DNA of 64,000 nt from Roseovarius sp. EL26 (GTDB lineage Bacteria > Pseudomonadota > Alphaproteobacteria > Rhodobacterales > Rhodobacteraceae), in the NCBI RefSeq assembly GCF_900327775.1, contig NZ_OUMZ01000006.1, positions 534,436 to 598,435 of the forward strand, given 5' to 3'. The notes below the pieces were generated by a model that searched no databases, was not told the origin of the DNA, and was given only the letters and a program-made list of their open reading frames with translations. Made by a program: the position numbers and the translations under genes. Positions 46,164 through 55,318 of the stretch are shown here, in pieces (position 1 is the first letter of the stretch; each line of letters starts with the position of its first letter).

Positions 46164-47408
46164 CTAGCGTTCTACCAGTCTAATGCCTGGTGCCTTGGTG
46201 CTAACTGGCAATTCGGGTAAGAACTTGACCTTTGGCGACGTAAAATAACGAGCATCGATCATATCTTTCAGACGTGTTGTTGCTGACAGTTTGAGGTTTT
46301 GTGAAACTACCCCGCATATTTGTTCCGCGAGCTGTTCGGTGCCGAGTGTAGCTGCGCCTTTTGCAACGATTTTGAGGATGAGCGTAACTTGTTGCTTAGC
46401 GTCTGATATATGCTCGGAGACCTCGACCGCTAGATAGGGCTCTAGTGCGTCGTCGAATTGTGTGAGCAGGCCGGCGATTTCATCATATCGGAGCTCAACG
46501 CCGGCGATACGGACAAAATCAACATTGGAGCGACCGGAAAGCTCAAAGGAAATGCCTTCATGGCCACATTGGCAACGGTCGTGTCGCAGCCAATTGATAC
46601 GATCACCGGTCTTGTACCGAATGAGCGGGAAAGCCGTGGGAGTATTCAGGTGCGTGAGCAGGAGTTCACCTTTGTGTTCTTCGGCAAAGATCCCTTCGGG
46701 ATTGAGGTGAAAATACCCGCTGTCCTGACGATCACATTTTGGCGTGCGTATCCCAGTTTCAAGGCCCATTTCCCCCATGGCATAGTGGTGATAGATTTTT
46801 GCGAGTGGGAAAACCTGTCTCAAGGCCATCATGGTTTGGGGCCGCCCTGGCTCGCCTGTGAGCTCTAGAAAGCGAATGCGTAAGCGGTCATCAATGTTGT
46901 CGAGCAGTTGCCCAAAGAGCAACAGCAAAGAGGGGGTGCCTGCAAGAGTGTCTGCCTTCATGGCCGACACTAATGGGACATGTTGAGGCAATTGTTGAGG
47001 GTCACAGATGACAGTTTGGAGGCCTTCCAATCGATCATTTTCAACATGGGTGATGACGTGTTGATATCCCCAAAGGTAAATCTTTCGCCGTGCGCCCGCC
47101 TGAACCAAGACGCGCGCCATATGGCGATACCCCGTTGTTCTGAAGTAAAACAGTGGCATCTGCCCAGAGGTGCCGCTGGTGGAGCGAATGTCATCCACAG
47201 CTGAGATAGGCGTACAAAGTCGATCAACTGGTGAGAACTGGTTTAATGTAGCTCGGTCAAGAATGGGCAGTTTTTGAAATTCGTCATATGTTGAAACATT
47301 GGGAGATGACGTCAATCCGTGCGCTAAGCATACGTTTCTGTACCAACTTGAATACGCATTTTTATATGCGAATTCGACGACATTCTGAAGGCGTTGCAAT
47401 GCGGTCAT
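46164..47408 (-). CDS. PaaK-like adenylate-forming enzyme
   Basis: 414 residues. Adenylate-forming motifs: STSGTSGQMPLFY (phosphate-binding loop), HYAMGEMGLETG, RYKTGDRINW (ribose-binding Asp), and C-terminal STKAPGIRLVER with the catalytic Lys. Closest in style to phenylacetate-CoA ligases, which activate aryl or acyl acids as AMP esters. A CxCG site (CQCGHE) is present as in PaaK. It overlaps the upstream gene by 4 bases (ATGA), so it works with an unknown 153-residue protein and a small exported peptide. Confidence 0.85.
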   Translation of the reverse strand: MTALQRLQNVVEFAYKNAYSSWYRNVCLAHGLTSSPNVSTYDEFQKLPILDRATLNQFSPVDRLCTPISAVDDIRSTSGTSGQMPLFYFRTTGYRHMARVLVQAGARRKIYLWGYQHVITHVENDRLEGLQTVICDPQQLPQHVPLVSAMKADTLAGTPSLLLLFGQLLDNIDDRLRIRFLELTGEPGRPQTMMALRQVFPLAKIYHHYAMGEMGLETGIRTPKCDRQDSGYFHLNPEGIFAEEHKGELLLTHLNTPTAFPLIRYKTGDRINWLRHDRCQCGHEGISFELSGRSNVDFVRIAGVELRYDEIAGLLTQFDDALEPYLAVEVSEHISDAKQQVTLILKIVAKGAATLGTEQLAEQICGVVSQNLKLSATTRLKDMIDARYFTSPKVKFLPELPVSTKAPGIRLVER

Positions 47409-47866
47409 TTGGAGAGCTCTTCCACAGGATTGGGCAAGATATGTATATCCAGATGAGCATGCCTGGCACTTAGGGTTTCAAGGGCATGATCAGATGCCGT
47501 GCCGATGATTGCGAGTTGTTTGAAATCGGGGAGTATCTGTTCAAAAAGCGGGCTTTGAATAAGGTAGGAAGAAAGGCTTGCTGAAATCACCAGACAATCA
47601 TGTTTGATGGTTTTGATGAACAACTGCGACCAGCTTGGATTGAAGACTGTTCCAAGACTGATGGGCATTGCGGCGGCTTTGCAGGCATAAGAAAAAAAGA
47701 CATCGAGCTTTTCTTCCGGTGGGGCAAAGCAGAAGGGGCGTTCTATACTTGCCTTGGCCCAGATTTCTCTCATCTCCGGCCAATTCAGATGATCTTGTTC
47801 GATCTCGTAGATACAAAAATCCCCGCTCGGTTTACGAACGGGGACGAGCACTTTGGTTGTGGCCAT
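47405..47866 (-). CDS. unknown protein coupled to the PaaK-like enzyme
   Basis: 153 residues, cytoplasmic by composition. No family recognised; starts MATTKVLVPVRKPSGDFCIYEIEQDH and contains IKHDCLVISASLSSYLIQ, which looks like an alpha/beta domain of the kind found in acyl-transfer proteins. Starts 3 bases after the small exported peptide gene and overlaps the ligase by 4, so the three genes form one transcript. Confidence 0.65.
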   Translation of the reverse strand: MATTKVLVPVRKPSGDFCIYEIEQDHLNWPEMREIWAKASIERPFCFAPPEEKLDVFFSYACKAAAMPISLGTVFNPSWSQLFIKTIKHDCLVISASLSSYLIQSPLFEQILPDFKQLAIIGTASDHALETLSARHAHLDIHILPNPVEELSK

Positions 47867-47869
47867 GAA

Positions 47870-48121
47870 TTAGATGGCGCTGCCGCAGCCGCTGAACTTG
47901 TATTCAGCCGCGCTCTCATCGTTGAAAGCTGAGAGGACAGTATGATAATCCCGGTTGGCTGGTTGCTCGCAACCAGTATGGAGTGCTTGATCAGTGAGAC
48001 TTAAGTGCTTTTCTGTTAGCGCAGTGTCAACATCAGACGCTGCAGCCAGAGCGGGAGCACTACTCAATGCGAGTGTCGAAAGTCCGGTGGCTGCAATTGA
48101 AAGAGATTTGAGCGTAGTCAT
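47870..48121 (-). CDS. small exported Cys-containing peptide
   Basis: 83 residues from the ATG at 48121, which has TGAGGTG upstream (the longer frame to 48133 is not used). Sec signal MTTLKSLSIAATGLSTLALS ending in ALA-AA, then a 55-residue mature part with two Cys: HTGCEQPAN and the C-terminal FSGCGSAI. First gene of the operon with an unknown protein and an adenylate-forming enzyme, so it may be modified before or after export. Confidence 0.7.
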   Translation of the reverse strand: MTTLKSLSIAATGLSTLALSSAPALAAASDVDTALTEKHLSLTDQALHTGCEQPANRDYHTVLSAFNDESAAEYKFSGCGSAI

Positions 48122-48320
48122 AATGCACCTCAAGTGTTTACTCGTGAAATCGATTCATGTTGTGATTGTTTTCTCCAATTTCAGCCTATGTGTCAATATC
48201 TGGGTTAATTGCCACCTCAAAAACCGCGCAGGCGCCTACACACGTCTGTTTTCTGTAGATTGTTTTGGTAGAGATCAGATTGATACGACTGGAATTAAAA
48301 ACTCTACTAACGGTTAGTCC

Positions 48321-48785
48321 CTATTTTGGGGTTATGATCCGCCAGACCTTAGATTGATCTCTTACCACACAGCTTTGCTTCGTGATTTTTGGCACTTGAA
48401 CATTGCCTGGAAACTTGTGGCCACGGGATACGTTTTCTTCGCACCGAGGCAGGCTGATTTGGCCATAGCCCTTTGATAGCATGCATTGGCGGGTGGCGGA
48501 GGCCCGCAAGCCTGAATTTGCATCATACTGCTCCCAGCGAGCAGGTATCACCAAAATCTGGCGATTATAACAAGAGGTGCCGTTGCAGACCGGCTCGTAA
48601 CGATAAACTGCAGGAACATAACGGCTTTGTATGTTGGCAGGAACTTCGTTTGCCGCCTGCAGTGCGCAAGTTTTTGTATCTGTATCTTGCTGTGCGTTTG
48701 TGACAGTCGGCTTATAGAGTAAATCAACCGGTGCGCAGCTGCACATGATCAACGTTAGTATGAGAGCTTTGAAAGAGTGGTGCAT
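48321..48785 (-). CDS. putative lipoprotein
   Basis: 154 residues from MHHSFKALILTLIMCSCAP; lipobox at IMCSC. A GTG at 48797 is an alternative start. Mature part has five to six Cys (CALQAANEV, VCNGTSCYN, RQCMLSKGYG, PRCEEN, QSCVVRD), suggesting disulfides. The conserved C-terminal half resembles small surface-exposed lipoproteins in this group; no name can be given. Confidence 0.6.
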   Translation of the reverse strand: MHHSFKALILTLIMCSCAPVDLLYKPTVTNAQQDTDTKTCALQAANEVPANIQSRYVPAVYRYEPVCNGTSCYNRQILVIPARWEQYDANSGLRASATRQCMLSKGYGQISLPRCEENVSRGHKFPGNVQVPKITKQSCVVRDQSKVWRIITPK

Positions 48786-48894
48786 GCTTAATCTCACTTA
48801 CGCAAATTGGATAAATCCGTTAGGGGAAACATCAATATGTGCGCAAGCATTGTTATGCATGCGACAGGCGCATTGGATGCGATATGGGTCCATG

Positions 48895-49383
48895 TCATTT
48901 CAACGCTTCATAGGCTTTTGTGAACCCGGTGAGAGAAATCACGGGCTCTACTTTGGCGTTACCCGCATCACGAAATATGATGTTGAGGCTGTTGCCACGT
49001 TTGAGGCGTTTGACCAGGTTAGGGGTAAGTTTCACACCAACATGGCAACCATCGATATTACAGATCTCGAAGGGCAACAGAGTGGCATTGCCACCATCAA
49101 CCTGATACTGCCAACCTGTGCTGAGCAAAATGCCAAGTGGGAACGTCAGCAAGAGCGTCGGCGCCTCTCCTTGGAATATCTTAGCTTGTAAAATGAGGCG
49201 TTTTTCCGGGAGCTGCACAACGGTTTGCGCCATTCGACAGGTTTGCTCTGGCTCGCACGCAACACGCCAATCATCAAAGACCTGAATATTTGAAGTCTCT
49301 GTTGTTTCTTGGGCGTTCAGAACTGCATTGTGGGACAAAACTGCAGCACAGAATAAAATTGCTGTTACTCGTAAATTTTTCAT
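48895..49383 (-). CDS. invasion associated locus B (IalB) family protein
   Basis: 162 residues: signal peptide MKNLRVTAILFCAAVLSHNA, then the IalB domain with VFDDWRVACEPEQTCRMAQ and FEICNIDGCHVGVKLT. Periplasmic or surface protein of alphaproteobacteria; role in this organism unknown. Divergent from the first TpsA gene. Confidence 0.88.
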   Translation of the reverse strand: MKNLRVTAILFCAAVLSHNAVLNAQETTETSNIQVFDDWRVACEPEQTCRMAQTVVQLPEKRLILQAKIFQGEAPTLLLTFPLGILLSTGWQYQVDGGNATLLPFEICNIDGCHVGVKLTPNLVKRLKRGNSLNIIFRDAGNAKVEPVISLTGFTKAYEALK

Positions 49384-49452
49384 CTTTTGCGCCGGTGTGA
49401 TTCTGTTTAGTTGACCATTGGTTGAGTAAAACTTTTGCGAGTGTTTATCCAG

Positions 49453-51909
49453 ATGCGCTGGTTTGAAAATTTAATATTCGGGTATTGGTTGCAAAAAAGC
49501 TCTTTCCAGGTAGTGAGCTTTGGATGTATTGCGGTCACTGTATGCACCCCTGCAAGCATAGTGTATTCCGAGCAGTTTGTTGTACCCGATGGTGGGACGG
49601 CAACCACGCTAAGCCCAAGCTCTGGCCAGATCACGGTGAACATTGCGCCTGCGGATAGCTCTTCTATCAGCCATAATACCTATACAAAGTTTTCAGTCCC
49701 GAACGCTGGTGTGACTTTAGATAATTCGGTTGTTGGTGCTGGAATTATTTTGAATGAAGTTACATCGGCCAATATCACCACCATTGAAGGCACGCTGAGT
49801 GTTCAAGGGGACAAGGCTGATATTATCGTGGCCAACCCGAATGGCATCACGGTGAACGGCGGGCGTTTCCACAACACGGGCAATGTTGCGCTGACCACAG
49901 GCAGTCTTGGGCGCAATAGCTCGGGGCAAATCACCTCAACAGTTGACGCAGGCCATATTGAAATTGGCCCTGGCGGGCTCAGTGGTACGATGGAAGAACT
50001 GGCGCTGATCTCGCGGTCCCTGCGGATCGATGGAGCGATTGAACAAGATGCATCAGATACCGCAAGCCGGTTGAACCTCATCACGGGCGAAAGCGTTGTG
50101 AGCTTTGATCGCGACCGTCCAGGAGGCGGTATCTTACCTTGGGCGCTGGCGACAAGCCACGGTGAAGACTCAACGGATGCAATTTTGGTTGATATCACGC
50201 GCCGAAGCGCTTTATCGTCCGGCCGGATCAGCGTTACTGTTACTGACAAGGGGGCTGGGGTTCGCATTGCGGGCAATCACATGGCAGGTGCCGGTGGGTT
50301 TCGCCTGGGGGCAAATGGGCATCTCGAAATTAATGGTGTGACGCTGAGCTCAAAAGGGTCCGTGAATATAAAAAGCGGATCAGCTGAGCTCAAGTCTACG
50401 AGAGATAACCGCACCGAATTGAGCTCGTCTGATAGCGGTGTGGTTTTGCAAACCGAAACGGGGGATCTCCATTTAGGCTTCGCCAAAATCGAAGGTGCGA
50501 TCATTGCTTCTGATAATCTGGCGTCCTCGGGTGGTGTGACTTTGCTATCGATGGGCCGATTGACGTCCAATCAATCTGATACTGGCCAGAAAGCTGAGCT
50601 GATCGCGACTGACAGTCATGTGATTTCGAATGGCGTTGGTGGAATTGATTTCGACGGTCTAGTGGTCACATCAGCAGGGGATCTACGCACGGGCTCGACG
50701 ACTCAAATCGGGTTTTCTGATGTTTCAGCCGAGGTCGCAGAAGACTTTCGGGCCTTGACCAACGGAGCGCTTAGTTTCGATGCATCGGTTATCTCAGCGC
50801 GAAACGAAATCCGATTGGATGCAAGCAGTATCAGATTTGGTGCCAACAATGTGAGCCAGGCTCGCACCGAATTGGTTGCAAAAGAGGGAAGCTTTTTTGC
50901 CAAAACAACTGAAGGCGACATATTGAACTACGGCAGTTTGCTGCAGGGCCGCGTTGCATCACTCATAGATTTGGACACCAAGGGTGGGATGACGCTTATA
51001 TCGGCCAGAAAACTTTTAAATCAAAGTCTGTCAGTTAAACGCCTGGCGGTTGCTTTTGGGCAAATTGAGGATCTTTACGTTCGGGCGAAGGGCGATGTCA
51101 TCAATTCAACGGGGCGTCTCTTTTCCAATGCAAACATTAGCATCGAGACAGAAGGTGACATACGGAATGAAACGGCATTTACCGACATTCGAAATCGATA
51201 CAGCCAAAACCGTTATAAGGGCGGGCGTCGTGCAAGCAGCCTGTTTCTCCGTAGGTCTCGCCATTTGGACATCTTTGCAGATTACGGGCAGCAGAAGATT
51301 AACGGCGAACGGTCCTTTATTTTGGGGGCAGGGGATGTGACCTTGAAGGCCGCAAACGTGCGCAATGTGGGGGCTGATATCACTGGTGCGAATGTTGATA
51401 TTCAGGCCGAGAGAACGTTTCTTAATGAAGCGCGCCAAATTGGCAAACTTCAATTTTCTCAAAAATGCCGTTTCTTTTGTAAAACACGAGGCTCATCGAC
51501 ACTCAGCACATTTGACAGCTCTTTGACGGCTTCCGGCCAGTTGAGCATTAAGGCGGGAGAGAGGATCACCAGTATTGGCGGGAGAATGAATGCAATATCG
51601 GGTATTTCGTTCAACGCACCTTTGACTGAATTCCTACCGACACTTTCTGCCTCTCTGGTAGAGCTGCGTTCAGGCCTTTTCCAAGGTCGCGGCGGTCGGG
51701 GCGGATATCTTATTTTGCAAAATGAATTTGGCAGGTTGCGTTCTTTCTTAGGGAAAATTGAATTCGGAGGTGATGTCGTGTTGGGAGACACGGATATTCA
51801 GTCACCTTTCGCGCTTGAGGTGGACGGCACTCAGATCCGTTCCAAACATGGAAGTGCACCTGCAGCGTTTGGCCAAAAGACGATTGGTCTCTTTTGGAAT
51901 GTGTTCTAA
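49453..51909 (+). CDS. two-partner secretion exoprotein TpsA (filamentous haemagglutinin-like), toxin-less
   Basis: 818 residues from the ATG at 49453; TTG 49435 and GTG 49441 are also in frame and no ribosome-binding site decides. A signal-like segment (FGCIAVTVCTPASIVYS) is followed by the TPS secretion domain: ISHNTYTKFSVPNAGVTLDN, LNEVTSANIT, ADIIVANPNGITVNGGRF. The rest is beta-helix-type repeats. It has no recognisable toxin end, and a TpsB gene begins 6 bases later. Probably an adhesin secreted through that TpsB. Confidence 0.9.
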   Translation: MRWFENLIFGYWLQKSSFQVVSFGCIAVTVCTPASIVYSEQFVVPDGGTATTLSPSSGQITVNIAPADSSSISHNTYTKFSVPNAGVTLDNSVVGAGIILNEVTSANITTIEGTLSVQGDKADIIVANPNGITVNGGRFHNTGNVALTTGSLGRNSSGQITSTVDAGHIEIGPGGLSGTMEELALISRSLRIDGAIEQDASDTASRLNLITGESVVSFDRDRPGGGILPWALATSHGEDSTDAILVDITRRSALSSGRISVTVTDKGAGVRIAGNHMAGAGGFRLGANGHLEINGVTLSSKGSVNIKSGSAELKSTRDNRTELSSSDSGVVLQTETGDLHLGFAKIEGAIIASDNLASSGGVTLLSMGRLTSNQSDTGQKAELIATDSHVISNGVGGIDFDGLVVTSAGDLRTGSTTQIGFSDVSAEVAEDFRALTNGALSFDASVISARNEIRLDASSIRFGANNVSQARTELVAKEGSFFAKTTEGDILNYGSLLQGRVASLIDLDTKGGMTLISARKLLNQSLSVKRLAVAFGQIEDLYVRAKGDVINSTGRLFSNANISIETEGDIRNETAFTDIRNRYSQNRYKGGRRASSLFLRRSRHLDIFADYGQQKINGERSFILGAGDVTLKAANVRNVGADITGANVDIQAERTFLNEARQIGKLQFSQKCRFFCKTRGSSTLSTFDSSLTASGQLSIKAGERITSIGGRMNAISGISFNAPLTEFLPTLSASLVELRSGLFQGRGGRGGYLILQNEFGRLRSFLGKIEFGGDVVLGDTDIQSPFALEVDGTQIRSKHGSAPAAFGQKTIGLFWNVF

Positions 51910-51915
51910 GCGCTC

Positions 51916-53619
51916 ATGGCACTTTTGCGTCTTTCCATCATCCTTGTACTGTTTGTATTGCAAACTTCTATCGTGAGGGCGCAAGAACAAGATGCGGGAC
52001 GCCGCATTTTGGAGGAACAGCAAAGACGTGAACGCTTCGAAGAATTGGAGCGCGCAACAACTGGACAAGAAATCACCACTCAGGAAACGGGTGGCGTTGT
52101 TGTTGAGGCGGTCTGCTTTCCAATTGAAGATATCAAACTGACAGGTGTGACGCTGTTTAGCGACAGTGATTTTGCACCCATCATAAACCGTTACAATAAA
52201 CAATGTTTGGGACAAGCGAGTATAAGTAATCTGCTGCAAGATCTCTCAGCTTACTATGCTGACCGTGGTTACATCACGACACGAGCTTATGTGCCGGCTC
52301 AGGATGTTAGCCAGAAAAAGCTAAAGATTGATGTGCTGGAGGGGCGGATCGAGGCTTTCGTTTACAATCGTGTTGATAAAGATGGGAAGCCTATTAAAGC
52401 GCCTGTTCGGAAATTGAAGTTCGCCTTTCCAGCAAAAGAAGGCGATGTTTTTCAATTGCGCGACATTGAGCACGGTTTAGAGCAAATCAACCGCCTGAGT
52501 TCTTCACGGGCAAGTGCCAATTTGAGCGCAGGTGAAGAGCCCGGAACCAGCCAGGTTGTTGTAACCGAGCAAAAAGTCGACACGGTACGTGCCTCGATTG
52601 GGATTGATAATCAGGGGACTGAAGAGGGGGCCGAGGCACAGCTGCGGTTAAACTTGGCTGTTGACGATCTGTTGCGAGTCAATGACACATTCAATTTGTC
52701 GTACTCAGGATCGCGCAATAGCAATGCCATCGCTTTCAGCGGATCTGTACCCTACCGAAAATGGCTATTTTCAGCCAGTGCTTCCTATTCGGAATCATTG
52801 GAGAGCTTGTCACTATTTTCTGATCTCTTCACGCAAACTGCCAGTGCGAATTTAAGAGCCGAACGGTTATTGTTTCGAAATGAGCGTTCAAAGTACTATG
52901 CCTATGGGGCTGTCAGCCGCTACTGGAATGAGCGCTTTGTCAACATTGCTGCTTTGATTCCGCAGAACCGATCTGCATTCAGTGTTGGGTTTCGCAATGA
53001 ACATAGGTTGGAGAAATCTTTGATTGCGGCTGATACATCACTAACCTTTGGGTCGAGTGCGTTCGGATCGGATAGAGATCCAGAAAATCCGGTCTTTGGA
53101 ACGCCTAGGGTGGAATATACTAAGTTAGAGACAAGCTTAAACTACATTCGCCCCTTTGAAAAAGGTCATCAATTGGTTGTCAGCTTTACTGGTCAGATGT
53201 CAGACCAGCCGCTGTTTTCTGAAGAACAAATTTCAATTGGCGGCTGGAACTCAGTTCGTGGTTACAATGGGTTTAGCATTTCGGGGGATACAGGTTTCTA
53301 TATCCGAACTGAACTGCAATCTAAGGCGAGCTCGATTGATATCAGAAAGTGGGGGAAACCATTAGAGGATGCAAAACTTTGGAGTCCTGTGGGAAAAGCT
53401 CAGGGCGGAGCAAGATCCTTTATATTTATGGACTTAGGGTATGTATTTTCAAAACCGTTACGCAGAGAGTTTAAAATGGCTAGCGTCGGGGCGGGGATGA
53501 ATTTGGAAGTGGGGCGTTGGACCATTGGCGGCACGCTTGCAGCACCTTTAGTAGATCAAGGTGGCCAGCGATATGGAGAGTTTCAGGCATTGCTGTCTGC
53601 CTCATATGATTTGTTTTAA
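51916..53619 (+). CDS. TpsB outer-membrane transporter (ShlB/FhaC/HecB family)
   Basis: 567 residues. Signal peptide MALLRLSIILVLFVLQTSIVRAQ, N-terminal helix region, POTRA domains (CFPIEDIKLTGVTLFSDSDF, then YITTRAYVPAQDVSQKKLKIDVLEGRIE), and a C-terminal 16-strand barrel ending in ALLSASYDLF (C-terminal aromatic). Signature VRGYNGFSISGDTG matches the VRGY motif of loop 6. It moves TpsA proteins across the outer membrane and is the only TpsB in the window. Confidence 0.95.
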   Translation: MALLRLSIILVLFVLQTSIVRAQEQDAGRRILEEQQRRERFEELERATTGQEITTQETGGVVVEAVCFPIEDIKLTGVTLFSDSDFAPIINRYNKQCLGQASISNLLQDLSAYYADRGYITTRAYVPAQDVSQKKLKIDVLEGRIEAFVYNRVDKDGKPIKAPVRKLKFAFPAKEGDVFQLRDIEHGLEQINRLSSSRASANLSAGEEPGTSQVVVTEQKVDTVRASIGIDNQGTEEGAEAQLRLNLAVDDLLRVNDTFNLSYSGSRNSNAIAFSGSVPYRKWLFSASASYSESLESLSLFSDLFTQTASANLRAERLLFRNERSKYYAYGAVSRYWNERFVNIAALIPQNRSAFSVGFRNEHRLEKSLIAADTSLTFGSSAFGSDRDPENPVFGTPRVEYTKLETSLNYIRPFEKGHQLVVSFTGQMSDQPLFSEEQISIGGWNSVRGYNGFSISGDTGFYIRTELQSKASSIDIRKWGKPLEDAKLWSPVGKAQGGARSFIFMDLGYVFSKPLRREFKMASVGAGMNLEVGRWTIGGTLAAPLVDQGGQRYGEFQALLSASYDLF

Positions 53620-53821
53620 TTCTTCTGAAATTGCTCATTTATTGTATTCTCACGCGTGAAGTTTGTGCCATCAGAGATCCCCGATATACTCATTTCCTAA
53701 CAAAATCTTAATAAACTTCCCAATCCGCAAAAAATGACTCGATTTTGAAGTGAGCTCTGGTTTAAGTAGAGTTTACACGCGTGTCTTGTACGTAATATAT
53801 CAGTGAATGAGGGTGTGAGTG
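53620..53821. promoter_or_regulatory. promoter region of the second TPS gene group
   Basis: About 200 AT-rich bases between tpsB and the Sel1 gene. No terminator hairpin is obvious. Probably holds the promoter of the Sel1-lipoprotein-exoprotein group. Confidence 0.35.
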
Positions 53822-54685
53822 ATGATTTCAGCGATACGGTTTGGCGTGCAAGCAGCGGCAGTTATGTCTGTGGTGACTTTTGCATCCGGTGCCTGTGCTC
53901 AGACATCTGAAGTTTTGGATTCTGAAGAAAACGCTGTTGTATCACCGCAATTGATTGAGATTTCATTAGCCGCACTTGAGGCCCAAGACTATGAGGCGGC
54001 ATCCGAAGGGCTTGCGCAGGCGTTTAAGGACGGTGAGGCCGATGGCGCCTTTTATCTGGGTCGCATGGTTGAGCTTGGTCTTGGTAGTGCGCCTGATATG
54101 AAAGCGGCGATTGCGCTTTATTTGGCTGGCAGTTCGAGAGGTTCGGCACCTGCCAAAAATCGCTTGGGTGTATTGCATATCCAAGGGCAGGGCGTTTTGC
54201 AGGACTTTGAGCGGGGGGCGCAGCTAGTGTGCGAGGCGGCAGAACTTGGTGACCCCAATGGCGCCTTCAACTGCGGCAGCCTGCTACGTGAGGGCAAAGG
54301 TACAGCCCAGGATGAAGTGGCCGCCTATGATATGTTTAGGATGGCTGCCGAGCAGGGGCATTTGGGTGCAAAGAATGAATATGCCAATGGCCTGCTCGAG
54401 GGTAAATACCTCGCGCAGGACGTTGATGGTGCGGTTCAGCTGTTTCAACAAACTGCTGCAGAGGGCAATCCAATTGGCCTCTACGCCTTGGGTCAAGCTT
54501 TTGCGACGGGCCTGAGCGTTGAACAGGACATCGTGAAAGCGCATTCTTATTTCAATATTGCAGCTGCGCTGGATCATCCACTAGCAGGTGAGGCGCGGGC
54601 GGGAATTGAGCTGGCGATGTCGGCTGAGGAAATCACATCAGCGCAAAAACTGGCGAAGGCCTGGCGGCCGCAGCAACCGCAATAA
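53822..54685 (+). CDS. Sel1-like repeat (SLR) exported protein
   Basis: 287 residues from the ATG at 53822 (GAGGG upstream; a GTG sits just before). Signal peptide (FGVQAAAVMSVVTFASGACA), then about five Sel1 repeats of the form A-x-x-L-G-x-x-Y/x-x-G (FYLGRMVELGLG, NRLGVLHIQGQG, FNCGSLLREGKG, NEYANGLLEGKY, YALGQAFATG). Sel1 proteins bind peptides or proteins in the periplasm. It sits in the exoprotein cluster. Confidence 0.88.
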   Translation: MISAIRFGVQAAAVMSVVTFASGACAQTSEVLDSEENAVVSPQLIEISLAALEAQDYEAASEGLAQAFKDGEADGAFYLGRMVELGLGSAPDMKAAIALYLAGSSRGSAPAKNRLGVLHIQGQGVLQDFERGAQLVCEAAELGDPNGAFNCGSLLREGKGTAQDEVAAYDMFRMAAEQGHLGAKNEYANGLLEGKYLAQDVDGAVQLFQQTAAEGNPIGLYALGQAFATGLSVEQDIVKAHSYFNIAAALDHPLAGEARAGIELAMSAEEITSAQKLAKAWRPQQPQ

Positions 54686-54711
54686 CAACATAAATCAGAA
54701 AGAAATATGGA

Positions 54712-55206
54712 ATGAAAAGCTTGAAATGCACAATGGCTTTGCTGGTGGGGGCTGCGTTTCTGAGTGCTTGCACTGAGACGCCTCAAACATCGGAGAAACC
54801 GACCCAGACGAGTTCTGCTGCTGCGATCGACACAAATTCAGCGCAGCCTGACGACGTGAAACCTGCAGCACCTCTGGCCTCAGATGGTGAAACAAAAATT
54901 GTGATTTATCGCACATCTTATGGTGGATTTGCGGTTCAGCCAAAGGTTTTTGTTGATGGCAAAGAAGCTGCTCAATGTACACCCGGCCGCGCGACAACAC
55001 TTAAAGTGAGCCCTGGAACGCATAAGCTGACAGCGAAAACTCTTTCCGAAAAAGCTTTGACTGTTTCTGTTCCAAAAGGTGGAACAGCTTACGTGCGCTG
55101 CTCGATTAGTGTGGGCCTTGTCGTGGGTGGGGCGAAGCTTGTCTCTGTTTCTGCCAATGAGGCGGCCCCAAAGGCTGCAAAACTTAATCAGATAGCAGCA
55201 AATTAA
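54712..55206 (+). CDS. lipoprotein, DUF2846/PEGA-like
   Basis: 164 residues. Lipobox FLSAC after MKSLKCTMALLVGAA; a Ser/Thr/Pro-rich linker; then a domain VIYRTSYGGFAVQPKVFVDG with TTLKVSPGTHKLTAKTL, which looks like a DUF2846/PEGA-type beta domain. Envelope-localised. Lies between the Sel1 gene and the giant exoprotein. Confidence 0.8.
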   Translation: MKSLKCTMALLVGAAFLSACTETPQTSEKPTQTSSAAAIDTNSAQPDDVKPAAPLASDGETKIVIYRTSYGGFAVQPKVFVDGKEAAQCTPGRATTLKVSPGTHKLTAKTLSEKALTVSVPKGGTAYVRCSISVGLVVGGAKLVSVSANEAAPKAAKLNQIAAN

Positions 55207-55318
55207 CGACCCACCACAAAAATATGCATTTCCCAGGATGATGGGGAATGCAGCAATACCAAAACTAATTGATCACTTCCTCCGTCGTTTGATTGCAAGA
55301 CAAAGTACAGGGTACGGC

